NCBI GenBank assembly: GCA_903840435.1
Contig: CAIMFV010000047.1
Location: 124,001 to 188,000, forward strand
Source: an uncultured Caulobacterales bacterium
GTDB lineage: Bacteria; Pseudomonadota; Alphaproteobacteria; Caulobacterales; Caulobacteraceae
Direction of reading: 5' to 3'
Length of the DNA stretch: 64,000 nucleotides
Every line of letters starts with the position of its first letter. Positions within the stretch are counted from its first letter, which is position 1. The notes beneath the pieces were generated by a model that saw only the letters and a list, made by a program, of their open reading frames with translations, made no database searches and had not been told where the DNA came from. Of this stretch, positions 19,030 to 27,217 are shown piece after piece. The position numbers were made by a program, and so were the translations under genes.

Positions 19030-20238
19030 GTGACCGATCACCCCTTCCTGTCCTATGGTCGCCAATGGATTGATGCCGAGGATGAAGCGGCGGTAATCGC
19101 GGCCTTGCGCAGTCCCTTTCTCGCGCATGGGCCACGGGTGGGGGCGTTTGAAACCGCTTTTGCCAAGGCGGTTGGCGCGCAAGATGCGGTGGCCTGCTCG
19201 AGCGGAACTGCGGCGCTGCATCTTCTTTACCGTTCGCTTGACCTCCCAGTCGGGTCGCGGGTGCTGGTTCCAGCCGTTACCTTTTTGGCCACAGCGACTG
19301 CAGCGATCATGGCGGGCCTTGAGCCGGTATTGAGCGATGTCGACCCAAGGTCTGGCCTGATGACCCCCGCCATTGCCGAGGCGGCCTTGGCGGTCGCCGA
19401 ACGGGAGGGAAAGCCGATTTCCCTTCTTGCACCGGTCCATCTTGGCGGGGCGATGTGTGATCTTGTGGCGCTTCAGGATCTGGCGAGCCGTCATGGCGCC
19501 CATTTGGTCGAGGATGCCTGTCACGCTCTGGGCGGCCGGGATGGCGAAGGGGTTGCGGTTGGCGCCGCCCGCCATAGCCAAGGCGCGACCTTCTCCTTCC
19601 ATCCGGTCAAGACCCTGGCTGCGGGCGAGGGCGGCATGATTACGCTAAACGGCCAAGACAGAGCCGAGCGCTTGCGCCGTCTGCGAAATCACGCGGTGAC
19701 ACGGGTTGCGTCGGATTTAAGCGCGCCGCACAGCTTCGATGCTCAAGGCGAAGTAACACCTTGGACCTATGAGCAAACCGAACTCGGTTTCAATTATCGC
19801 ATGTGCGAAATGGAAGCTGCGCTCGGCTTGAGCCAACTTGGCAAGCTCGACAGATTTGCGGCACGCCGCCGTCATTTGGTCGAACTTTATACCAAGGCAC
19901 TAGAGCCCCTGTCGCCTTTAGTCGCACTTTCGGCGACACCGCCCGGTCAGGACCCCTGTCGTCATTTGCTAACCGTGTTCATCGATTTTGTGGCGGCGGA
20001 CATTTCCCGGGCCCAGGTGATGAAGCGGCTGGCTGCAACCGGAATTGGCTCTCAGGTCCACTATATCCCCCTCTATCGGCAGCCCTATTTTCATAACCGT
20101 TTGGGGGAGATGCGGCTGCAAGGCGCGGAAGCTTGGTACGCGCAAACCCTCTCGCTACCGCTTTTCCCAGCCATGGACGATGCAGACGTAGCCAGGGTGG
20201 TCGCGGCGCTGGCGCAGGTATTAGGGCTTCGATCTTGA
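19030..20238 (+). CDS. pseC: DegT/DnrJ/EryC1/StrS sugar aminotransferase, PseC-like
   Basis: PLP-dependent transfer of an amino group to a keto-sugar nucleotide. The sequence most resembles PseC, which makes UDP-4-amino-4,6-dideoxy-N-acetyl-altrosamine for pseudaminic acid, a flagellin-glycosylation sugar. It has the family's VACSSGTAALHL, VPAVTFLATA, VEDACHALGG and the PLP lysine in FSFHPVKTLAAGEGG near residue 190. The start is GTG at 19030, preceded by GGGGAGAGACGAAG; the frame opens nine codons earlier. No other pse genes lie in the window, so the sugar is inferred only from similarity. Confidence 0.85.
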   Translation: MTDHPFLSYGRQWIDAEDEAAVIAALRSPFLAHGPRVGAFETAFAKAVGAQDAVACSSGTAALHLLYRSLDLPVGSRVLVPAVTFLATATAAIMAGLEPVLSDVDPRSGLMTPAIAEAALAVAEREGKPISLLAPVHLGGAMCDLVALQDLASRHGAHLVEDACHALGGRDGEGVAVGAARHSQGATFSFHPVKTLAAGEGGMITLNGQDRAERLRRLRNHAVTRVASDLSAPHSFDAQGEVTPWTYEQTELGFNYRMCEMEAALGLSQLGKLDRFAARRRHLVELYTKALEPLSPLVALSATPPGQDPCRHLLTVFIDFVAADISRAQVMKRLAATGIGSQVHYIPLYRQPYFHNRLGEMRLQGAEAWYAQTLSLPLFPAMDDADVARVVAALAQVLGLRS

Positions 20239-20264
20239 CAGAGCCGAAAAGGCTTCCCATTTCC

Positions 20265-20357
20265 CACCGCGTAGGGCGTTGCTGCAACGTCCTTGCCCTT
20301 TTCGGGCGTTTCCTCCCTATGACCTTGCCGCCCTCTTCACCGAGGGCGGTTTTTTTT
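20265..20357 (+). ncRNA. Candidate small RNA or structured 3' UTR after pseC
   Basis: A 90-base stretch between the pseC stop and its terminator contains three consecutive hairpins: CGTTG-CTG-CAACG (20277-20289), GCCC-TTTTC-GGGC (20295-20307) and the terminator stem. The single-stranded TTTCCTCCC between the second and third is complementary to a Shine-Dalgarno sequence, the hallmark of several alphaproteobacterial trans-acting sRNAs. A TTGACA sits across the pseC stop (20235-20240), but no convincing -10 follows. It may be an independent sRNA, an mRNA-derived 3' sRNA, or only a structured tail. Confidence 0.4.
20328..20357 (+). terminator. Strong rho-independent terminator
   Basis: Perfect 8-bp GC stem CCGCCCTC/GAGGGCGG with a six-base loop, followed by eight T residues. 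It is oriented to end transcription from pseC or the candidate sRNA. Confidence 0.95.
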
Positions 20358-20497
20358 GGGGGGCCGCACCGCAACATCCGATCTGCGTGGGCCGGGTTTT
20401 GCTCATAACTCTCTATAAATGGAGCATTTTCCACGACGCACCCTCGTCCGCTTTGGCGGAAAGGCGGTCTGGGAATGACTTGATCTTTTCGGTGACT

Positions 20498-21601
20498 TTA
20501 GGCGACCTGCTCGAGGTCGATGGGCGCGGTGGGTCGCGTCACTGGGGGTCTGTCCGCTTCCCCCTCCCGCTGGACAAGGCAGCCATACCAGCCAAGTCCG
20601 CGATAGGTTTCATAGCCCGGTGTTGCCGCATAGCCGAAAATTTCCGAACCGTTGGAAAAGCTGCCCATGCCTGAGCCGCTCACCTGCAACGGAATAATTT
20701 CGGAGAGTTCTCCACAGCGGTCGGAGGACGCCAAAACTCTGCGATCATGGTCAAGGATCAAGACGCGGGTCTTTTTGCGTTCAGCCTCGGTCAAACGGAC
20801 GCCGTCGACCACGGCTTGGGCCTGGGTGCGCCAGTCGAAATGGACGCCGAGGACGCCCAAAATCTTGCCGTGGCTCTCGCCGCCTTGTCGGATCGCGGCT
20901 GCATAGGTGGCGACGGGGGCGTTCTTCAACACCGGCACGCGTTCAATATCACAGACGGTAAAATCGTCGCCGGACTTCGTCTTTAAGGCCGATTGAAACC
21001 AGGGCGCTGTGGCGACGGAGTGGCCCCGCGCCGAGGGATATTGATCGGGTCGGCCAGTAGCAATCACCTTGCCTGTGGGGTCGCAAATCCACAGATCGAG
21101 ATAGACCGTATAGGCGTCCAAAATTACCTTCAGCCGCCGGGCGGCATAGTCGGCCGCTTCCGGTGTCTGCTCACTGACCGCATCGACAACCGCAGAGTCG
21201 GTCGCCCACCAACGCACATCACAGGTGCGCTCATAAAGATTGCGGTCGATGATTTCGATGGCGTTGAGCGCTAGATCCGCAAGGCGTTGACCGCGAAGCT
21301 GTTCCAATATGGCGCTGCCCACCCCGGTAAGCTCGGTCAGATCGGCCTTAACCTGGCTCTCCATCAGTTTCGCCACGGTGTCGATCTCGGCGGAAATCTT
21401 TTTGAATTCTTCGGCAACCACGGCAAAGCCCTTGCCCGACTCGCCCGCTCTTGCCGCCACGATCAGAGCGTTGATTGCCAGCATCTTCGCGGCACGGTTA
21501 ATTTGCGAGATTTCGCCGATCTTTTCGCCCGCGACGTTCTCGAGACGGGAGGTCAATTCGAGGATCCGCTCGGGTCGAAGATCTGCAACTTCGGTCGCCA
21601 T
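20498..21601 (-). CDS. Soluble MCP-like sensor with C-terminal Cache-type domain
   Basis: A 367-residue protein with unusual domain order. The N-terminal 80 residues hold a short methyl-accepting-chemotaxis signalling tip (IGEISQINRAAKMLAINALIVAARAGESGKGFAVVAEE, quoted in parts: MLAINALIVAARAGESGKGF at 40-59). A PDC/Cache-like sensory domain follows at about 125-345, with ICDPTGKVIATGRP and IRQGGESHGKILGVLGVHFDW. There is no transmembrane segment or HAMP domain, so it should be cytoplasmic. In a standard chemoreceptor the sensor comes first. The coiled coil is too short for a full four-helix bundle with methylation sites. Probable role: a soluble signalling protein binding a small ligand; partners not visible here. 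Confidence 0.75.
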   Translation of the reverse strand: MATEVADLRPERILELTSRLENVAGEKIGEISQINRAAKMLAINALIVAARAGESGKGFAVVAEEFKKISAEIDTVAKLMESQVKADLTELTGVGSAILEQLRGQRLADLALNAIEIIDRNLYERTCDVRWWATDSAVVDAVSEQTPEAADYAARRLKVILDAYTVYLDLWICDPTGKVIATGRPDQYPSARGHSVATAPWFQSALKTKSGDDFTVCDIERVPVLKNAPVATYAAAIRQGGESHGKILGVLGVHFDWRTQAQAVVDGVRLTEAERKKTRVLILDHDRRVLASSDRCGELSEIIPLQVSGSGMGSFSNGSEIFGYAATPGYETYRGLGWYGCLVQREGEADRPPVTRPTAPIDLEQVA

Positions 21602-21974
21602 GCTCTAAAAATCCGCCGCTCGATCGCATCTGTTGCGAGAAACCATCCAACTTCGCGGTTAAGCTAGAGTAAAAATTGTCATTCAACCGGTCGAAATGAA
21701 GTCAATGCATGACATTTGATTAAAAAATAGGCAAATGGGCGAGAGGTGCCATTTCGAAGTCGTGTGATGGCAAATGCAGACCCTGCAAACGGTAAAATAA
21801 ACAACCTTAATCGCTAGCAAGTCTAAATCGGAAGAAAAATTCAACCCTTTTATGCGCTTTAATTCTGACGAATTTCCAGAGTTCCAGTGCATGCGTCCAA
21901 TAAAACCTCTCCGCGCTAAGCGCTCGCCCGCGAGAGCATCTTCCGACGAGGTGGATGCGGGCTCGTCGAAGAAA

Positions 21975-23126
21975 ATGCCCTACTCACATGGGGTTACGCG
22001 TAATTTTCGATCTAATGAGATCGGAATTAGCGCTCGGCGGTTCCCGCGCAGCGGCCAGCCAGCCATCGAGCGACGCGTGACGGTGCCCTCGCTGGCGGAA
22101 TCGCCAAAGGTCGACCCAACCCATCTGGTGCTGGCGGCGCTGAAATCGCAACACGATCAAACCCTTTGCGCCATTCGCGAGGCGCATGCCAAGGGCGAGG
22201 TGCGTGCAGCCCAGACCGCTTTGGCGCTGTCAAACGCCGCCGACCGTATGATCGCTGGGGTGTTAAGCCTAAGCCGCGATGCCGTGACCCTGCGCCTTGG
22301 GGAAGAACCCGGACAGTGCATCATCTTGGCGCTTGGCAAACTGGGGGGGCGCGAGCTCAATTTCAAATCGGACCTCGATCTGATGTTGATCTATGCCGTG
22401 GACGAAGGCTGCGATCCCCAAGCCGCTTCCCTCTTCTACGAAAAGGTGGCCCAGTGCTTCATTCGCCTGATGAGCAACCATGAAGTCGGCCGGATCTATG
22501 ATGTGGACATGCGTTTGAGGCCCTATGGCGCCGATGGTCCGCTCGCCGTGTCGGCGTCGGCGTTTGAGCGCTACTATCAAGATGCGTGCTGGACCTGGGA
22601 GCTAATGGCCTTGACCCGAGGCCGGGTTGTGGCGGGTAATCCCGGCTTTGGGGAAGGCATAGAGTGGGCGCGCAATAGAGCCCTTCGCCATCGCTTAGGC
22701 CTCGCCTCCCGCCAAATCCTCATCGACGCCGCCGAGATGCGCCGCCAGATGGAAGCCCATTTCGCCGAGGTCTCGTTCTGGGATGTGAAGCGGACGCCGG
22801 GCGGACTGATCGATCTTGAATTTCTCGCCCAAGCGCTGCAGCTCTGCGCTGGCACGGCGCGTTGTGACGAGATTTTTGGCGCCGTCCCGGCAGCGCTGGG
22901 CGGCTTAGCCGACGACGCCATCTTGCCGACAGATGTGGCCGATCTGCTCAGTCGCGCCTGGCGGTATCAGTTTGCGGTGCTGATGGCGCAAAGCGCCCAG
23001 TCGGTCGGCGCCACCGCCCCGGAAGGCCTCGACGTTTCGGCCGAGGCCTTGCAAGGCATGCAGCGGGCTGTGCGCGATGTTTTCCAGCGTCGCGTGAGCG
23101 GCGGCCCGCTCGCTCACGCAGCCTAA
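21975..23126 (+). CDS. GlnE-like adenylyltransferase, C-terminal half only
   Basis: Matches the C-terminal nucleotidyltransferase domain of glutamine-synthetase adenylyltransferase (GlnE), including the catalytic ALGKLGGRELNF...SDLDLM signature, GRIYDVDMRLRPYGADGP and WTWELMALTRGRVVAG. Full GlnE has about 950 residues with two such domains; here only about 340 residues align and the N-terminal half is absent. Similarity starts near base 22110. The frame is open back to 21852, but that part is AT-rich and unlike any family, so the start is uncertain (ATG 21975 chosen, GTG 22077 possible). It may be a free-standing single-domain enzyme or a decayed glnE. Flanked by an MCP-like gene and ahcY, not by the usual GlnE neighbours. 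Confidence 0.7.
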   Translation: MPYSHGVTRNFRSNEIGISARRFPRSGQPAIERRVTVPSLAESPKVDPTHLVLAALKSQHDQTLCAIREAHAKGEVRAAQTALALSNAADRMIAGVLSLSRDAVTLRLGEEPGQCIILALGKLGGRELNFKSDLDLMLIYAVDEGCDPQAASLFYEKVAQCFIRLMSNHEVGRIYDVDMRLRPYGADGPLAVSASAFERYYQDACWTWELMALTRGRVVAGNPGFGEGIEWARNRALRHRLGLASRQILIDAAEMRRQMEAHFAEVSFWDVKRTPGGLIDLEFLAQALQLCAGTARCDEIFGAVPAALGGLADDAILPTDVADLLSRAWRYQFAVLMAQSAQSVGATAPEGLDVSAEALQGMQRAVRDVFQRRVSGGPLAHAA

Positions 23127-23140
23127 GCTGGCTTTGGTCT

Positions 23141-23177
23141 AGTGTCTGTCAGTTTCTTTCAGAAGCAGACAGACACT
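23141..23177. terminator. Perfect 10-bp inverted repeat between convergent genes
   Basis: AGTGTCTGTC and GACAGACACT flank a 17-base loop that itself can pair (TTCT/AGAA). It lies 15 bases after the GlnE-like stop. There is no T-run, so it is a hairpin that could act as a bidirectional transcript end rather than a classical terminator. Confidence 0.5.
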
Positions 23178-23192
23178 AATTCCCTCTGTTTT

Positions 23193-23239
23193 CGTTTGTC
23201 TTTTCGGAAAAACCGGATCCCACTTTTTCCTGACAAACG
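23193..23239. repeat. Palindromic intergenic repeat, copy 2
   Basis: CGTTTGTC and GACAAACG form the ends of a 47-bp palindrome with inner GGAAAAA/TTTTTCC and core CCGGATCCCAC. Read on the minus strand it has the same architecture as the element at 1923-1964 (core GTGGGA-CCGG flanked by GAAAA and TTTTC). It abuts the ahcY stop codon and may serve as its transcript end. Confidence 0.75.
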
Positions 23240-24631
23240 CTAGTAACGGTAATGGTCGGGCTTGAAGGGGCCGGTCTCGGGCACATTGATATAGCTGGCC
23301 TGATCCGGACGAAGCTTGGTCAATTCGACGCCTAACTTTTCCAAATGCAGCATGGCGACCTTTTCGTCCAAGTGCTTGGGCAGGGTATAGACCTGCTTGT
23401 CATAGGCCTTGGCATTGGTCCAAAGCTCGATCTGGGCCAAGGTTTGGTTGGTGAAGGAGGCGCTCATTACAAAGCTCGGATGGCCCGTGGCATTGCCCAG
23501 ATTGACCAGCCGACCCTCGGACAAGACGATCAGCTTCTTACCGTCCGGGAATTCCACATGGTGGACCTGGGGCTTGATCTCGTCCCAGCGGAAATTGCGC
23601 AAAGACGCGATCTGAATTTCGGAATCGAAGTGGCCTATATTGCAGACAATGGCGTTATTCTTCATCGCCCGCATGTGATCGAGCGTGATCACATCCTTAT
23701 TGCCAGTGGCAGTGACGAAGATGTCGGCCGTCGGGGCCGCCGTTTCGAGCGTGCGAACCTCATAGCCTTCCATCGCAGCTTGCAGGGCGCAGATCGGATC
23801 GATTTCAGTCACGATCACCCGTGCGCCGCCTTGGCGCAGCGAAGCCGCCGACCCTTTGCCGACATCGCCGTAACCACAGACCACGGCGACCTTGCCCGCC
23901 AGCATCACGTCGGTGCCGCGCCGGATCGCATCAACCAAGCTTTCCCGGCAGCCATAGAGGTTGTCGAATTTCGACTTGGTGACGCTGTCATTGACATTGA
24001 TCGCCGGGAAGGGGAGCTCGCCCTTTTCTGCCATTTGATAGAGGCGGTGGACGCCTGTGGTGGTCTCTTCCGAAACCCCAGTAATGGCGGCGCGGATGGC
24101 GGAATAGAAGCCGGGCTTTTCCTTCAAATAGCGCTTCATCACGGTGTAAAGCGCTTCTTCTTCCTCATTGGTCGGATGGTCGAGCACGCTCGGGTCCTTT
24201 TCCGCCTTGGGGCCAAGCACGCAAAGCAGCGTCGCGTCGCCGCCGTCATCGAGGATCAGGTTGGGATAGCCGCCGTCGGCCCATTCAAAAATCTTGTGGG
24301 CATAGTCCCAATATTCGATCAGGTTCTCGCCCTTGAAGGCAAAGACCGGCGTTCCGGCTGCGGCAATGGCGGCGGCGGCGTGGTCTTGCGTCGAGAAGAT
24401 GTTGCACGACGCCCACCGCACTTCCGCGCCGAGCGCTTGCAGGGTTTCGATCAGCACGGCCGTCTGGATGGTCATGTGCAGCGAGCCGGCAATGCGCGCC
24501 CCTTTCAATACCTGACGCGGGCCATATTCGGCGCGGGTGGCCATCAGACCGGGCATTTCGGTTTCGGCGATCTCGATTTCTTTACGGCCCCAGGCCGCGA
24601 GGCTGAGGTCTTTGACGATGTAGTCGGCCAT
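23240..24631 (-). CDS. ahcY: Adenosylhomocysteinase
   Basis: Reversibly hydrolyses S-adenosylhomocysteine to adenosine and homocysteine, keeping methyltransferases uninhibited in the methyl cycle. The 463-residue NAD-dependent enzyme has [15 protein letters not shown], the NAD-binding [13 protein letters not shown] near residue 250, [13 protein letters not shown] with the catalytic Lys/Asp pair, and the ending [10 protein letters not shown] perfect 20-bp palindrome lies in its promoter region (24698-24717), suggesting control by an ArsR-type SAH-responsive repressor. Convergent with the GlnE-like gene. Confidence 0.98.
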   Translation of the reverse strand: MADYIVKDLSLAAWGRKEIEIAETEMPGLMATRAEYGPRQVLKGARIAGSLHMTIQTAVLIETLQALGAEVRWASCNIFSTQDHAAAAIAAAGTPVFAFKGENLIEYWDYAHKIFEWADGGYPNLILDDGGDATLLCVLGPKAEKDPSVLDHPTNEEEEALYTVMKRYLKEKPGFYSAIRAAITGVSEETTTGVHRLYQMAEKGELPFPAINVNDSVTKSKFDNLYGCRESLVDAIRRGTDVMLAGKVAVVCGYGDVGKGSAASLRQGGARVIVTEIDPICALQAAMEGYEVRTLETAAPTADIFVTATGNKDVITLDHMRAMKNNAIVCNIGHFDSEIQIASLRNFRWDEIKPQVHHVEFPDGKKLIVLSEGRLVNLGNATGHPSFVMSASFTNQTLAQIELWTNAKAYDKQVYTLPKHLDEKVAMLHLEKLGVELTKLRPDQASYINVPETGPFKPDHYRY

Positions 24632-24697
24632 GGGGGCGGGCTCCGATCAGGTGTGTTTCCCTGGTCATAGAGCCAGACCCTTTCAGAAGCAATAATG

Positions 24698-24717
24698 ATA
24701 TAAAGATATCTTTATAT
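24698..24717. promoter_or_regulatory. 20-bp palindromic operator upstream of ahcY
   Basis: Perfect palindrome with half-site ATATAAAGAT, centred 76 bases before the ahcY start, in an otherwise GC-rich context. ArsR-family regulators of the SAM cycle (SahR and relatives) bind AT-rich palindromes of this kind in front of ahcY and met genes. The palindrome is seen directly; the regulator is inferred and no arsR gene lies in the window. Confidence 0.7.
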
Positions 24718-24743
24718 GATTTTCCGCGCTGCGATTTTCCCGC

Positions 24744-25259
24744 CTAGCCGGTGCGTTTGGCCTTTTTGACCTTGGCAATAGCGCGGTCGCGCTTCAGCCG
24801 CGACAAGTGGTCAATGAACAGAATGCCTTCGAGATGGTCCATTTCGTGCTGAATGCAGACCGCATAAAGCCCTTCGGCCCATTCCTCGACCTGCTCACCA
24901 TCATAGCCCAGATAGCGCAGCCTGACCCGTGCCGGTCGCGCCACCGCGTCATAGATTTCGGGAACCGAGAGGCAGCCTTCCTCATATTCGTATAGCTCTT
25001 CCGAGCTTTCAAGAATTTCGGGATTGACGAAATAGCGCGGTGCCTTGTCTTCACCCTCGCGGGCCAGGTCCATGACGATGACCCGTTTGGCCACGCCGAC
25101 CTGGATCGCCGCCAAACCAATTCCGGGCGCCGCGTACATGGTCTCCAGCATATCGTCCATCAAACGCCGCAAACCGTCATCCACCGCATCAACAGGCGCG
25201 GAGACAGTTTTCAAGGTCGCTGTATGGTCGGCGACGGTCAGGATTTCCAACAAGGCCAT
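24744..25259 (-). CDS. def: Peptide deformylase
   Basis: Metalloenzyme that removes the formyl group from nascent proteins. The 171-residue product has all three motifs: [17 protein letters not shown] and [11 protein letters not shown], with the metal-binding Cys and two His intact. The start is at MALLEILTV; an upstream in-frame GTG/ATG region adds eight unlikely residues. The usual partner fmt is not adjacent. Between it and ahcY lies only the 112-base promoter region. Confidence 0.96.
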   Translation of the reverse strand: MALLEILTVADHTATLKTVSAPVDAVDDGLRRLMDDMLETMYAAPGIGLAAIQVGVAKRVIVMDLAREGEDKAPRYFVNPEILESSEELYEYEEGCLSVPEIYDAVARPARVRLRYLGYDGEQVEEWAEGLYAVCIQHEMDHLEGILFIDHLSRLKRDRAIAKVKKAKRTG

Positions 25260-25308
25260 GGTCTGGGCAGTTAGGCGCCGCAAGGGTTGCCGTCAAGTCG
25301 AGTCTGAT

Positions 25309-25821
25309 TTAGTCGCTCGCCAGAAGCAAATGACGACAAGCGCTGATCTTGTCACTTAACCTTGACAGCTTGACGCCCTCCAACGCCTTCAGCGCACGGG
25401 TTTTCCACGCTTTGACCTGCTGGTCTGTCGGCTCGATAAGTGGCACGCTGCAGATCGCCTCCACCGGAAACGCATCGTCAGACAATTTGAGCACTTCGAC
25501 CGGATTGTGGATAAGTCCCTGCGCGAGGGCGAAATTTAGGTCTTCGCCATAACCTGCATCAGCCCCAGCATGCAGCTTAAGTGCAATATGAAGCCAGACC
25601 TTTTGACCTGAACTGACATGGCGCAGAAGCTTTTGCCACCGAAGCGCGCTGCCCCGATTCAGATTCAAAACGACGCGCTTGGCACCTTCATGATCAATTT
25701 GAGCACTGATATTCCGCGCACTATTCTGAGCTTCCGCGAAGGGTCCGCTAAGGGCAAATGCGGTAGCGAGCATAACGGCGACCTTACCCCTCACTGGACC
25801 CCCGTTCAATTGTCGCGCCAT
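25309..25821 (-). CDS. Exported hypothetical protein
   Basis: A 170-residue protein with an N-terminal signal (VAVMLATAFALSGPFAEAQ), then a mature domain with LRHVSSGQKVWLHIALKLHAGADAGYGEDLNFALAQGLIHNP and a C-terminal helical part ending ISACRHLLLASD; two cysteines may form a disulfide. Family not recognised. The start is placed at MARQLNGG; the frame runs open to 25890. It lies 65 bases downstream of rmuC and upstream of def on the same strand. Confidence 0.55.
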   Translation of the reverse strand: MARQLNGGPVRGKVAVMLATAFALSGPFAEAQNSARNISAQIDHEGAKRVVLNLNRGSALRWQKLLRHVSSGQKVWLHIALKLHAGADAGYGEDLNFALAQGLIHNPVEVLKLSDDAFPVEAICSVPLIEPTDQQVKAWKTRALKALEGVKLSRLSDKISACRHLLLASD

Positions 25822-25886
25822 GGCAGGACTATTTCTCCCACTACCTGTGCCAAAATAGTGCCTCCCCAAATGTTCTCGTCTCGAAG

Positions 25887-27152
25887 TCAAATTTCCGGTT
25901 TCGCCAGCTTAGACAAAGCCCTCGGCGTTTGGTCGATTGGGTCGAGGCTCGGCAGGGTCTTGCCCTGGTGCTCCACCGAAAGGTCTTCGAAACGGCGCGC
26001 CTGGGTCATGACCTGACTTTCAAGCGAGCCGACGAAATCATTATATTTCGACACGGCCTTTTTCAGGCCCTCGCCAAGGTCGAGCACATGCTTGCCCATC
26101 ACCGATAGACGGCGATGCAATTCGCGCCCCAATTCGGCGATCTGGTCGGCATTCTTGGCCTGTTCCTCAACCCGCCAGCCATAGGCCACCGCCTTGCACA
26201 GGGCAAAGAGGGTGGTCGGCGTCACCAAGATCACCCGTCTTTCCATGGCTTCGCTCATCAAATCCGGCGCGCGGTCAAGGGCGGCAGCCAAAAAGCCGTC
26301 TCCGGGGACGAACATAGCGACAAAATCCGGTGAGCCGTCCTGCTTGAACTGGTCCCAATAGGATTTGGCGGCCAGGCCTTGCATATGTCCGCGGACACTG
26401 GCGGCATGGCGGGTCAGGGCCCCGTCGCGCGTCTCGTCGTCCGTGGCCTCCATGGCGTCCAAAAAGGCGGTCAAAGAACATTTCGAATCGATGACGAATA
26501 GCGCGCCGCCGGGCAGCCGCACCGTGACGTCAGGCCGCAGCCGCCCGTCCGCCCCCTGGACACTGACCTGTTCGGCGAAATCGAAGCGTGCGGTGAGGCC
26601 CGCCATTTCCAAGACATTGCGAAGCGTCTCTTCGCCCCAGCGGCCTTGCACACCCGCACCGCGCCGCAGTGCCGAGGCAAGTTTTCGGGTCTCGGTCCGC
26701 GTCTGATCCGAGGCCTCCAAAAGCGCCTTGATCTCAGCCTTCAACCCGCCGGTATCTTCGGCGCGCGCCTTCTCAATCGCGCCGACCTTTTCTTCGAATT
26801 TGGCCAGGGTTTCGGCCAGCGGCCTTAACTGCTTTTCCAACTCTGCCCGGGCCAAAAGCTCGCGCGACTTGGCCTGATCTTCGGCCCGCTTAACCAGTTC
26901 ATCTTGCGCCTTGGCCAAGGTTTCCGCCGACAGGGCTTGAAAGGTGGTTTGCAAGCCATCGCGCAGGGTCTCGCCTTGGGAAAGCTTCTGCTCCGCCTCG
27001 GCCAAGCGCACGGCAGCGGTTTGCAAGCGCTCACGCAACTCATCGCTCCGCGCCCGCTCCTTGCGCATTTCGCCAAGGCTGACCATCAAGGCAAGACCAA
27101 GACCGAGCGCCAAAAGGCCAAGCACCAGCGGGAGGAGGATAAGTATGTTCAT
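25887..27152 (-). CDS. rmuC: DNA recombination protein RmuC
   Basis: Inner-membrane-anchored protein with a PD-(D/E)XK nuclease-like fold, implicated in limiting inversions at short repeats. The 421-residue product has an N-terminal transmembrane helix (residues 4-25), a long coiled coil (about 30-150), then the conserved RmuC domain: GRWGEETLRNVLEMAGL, PDVTVRLPGGALFVIDSKC and FVPGDGFLAAAL. All expected parts are present. Stand-alone gene on the minus strand. Confidence 0.94.
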   Translation of the reverse strand: MNILILLPLVLGLLALGLGLALMVSLGEMRKERARSDELRERLQTAAVRLAEAEQKLSQGETLRDGLQTTFQALSAETLAKAQDELVKRAEDQAKSRELLARAELEKQLRPLAETLAKFEEKVGAIEKARAEDTGGLKAEIKALLEASDQTRTETRKLASALRRGAGVQGRWGEETLRNVLEMAGLTARFDFAEQVSVQGADGRLRPDVTVRLPGGALFVIDSKCSLTAFLDAMEATDDETRDGALTRHAASVRGHMQGLAAKSYWDQFKQDGSPDFVAMFVPGDGFLAAALDRAPDLMSEAMERRVILVTPTTLFALCKAVAYGWRVEEQAKNADQIAELGRELHRRLSVMGKHVLDLGEGLKKAVSKYNDFVGSLESQVMTQARRFEDLSVEHQGKTLPSLDPIDQTPRALSKLAKPEI

Positions 27153-27217
27153 GGTGTGTTCTTAGTTTAATTCACGCCCGCGCGCTAGAGGAGCCTCTGC
27201 GCCTCCAAGCCGTCTAA

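Noticed and set aside
23345..24670. 441-codon plus-strand frame opposite ahcY
   Set aside because: It is a shadow of ahcY caused by high-GC codon use; no ribosome-binding site, and the minus-strand product is unmistakable.
24632..24743. SAH or SAM riboswitch before ahcY
   Set aside because: The leader after the palindrome is short and no known riboswitch core or pseudoknot could be recognised.
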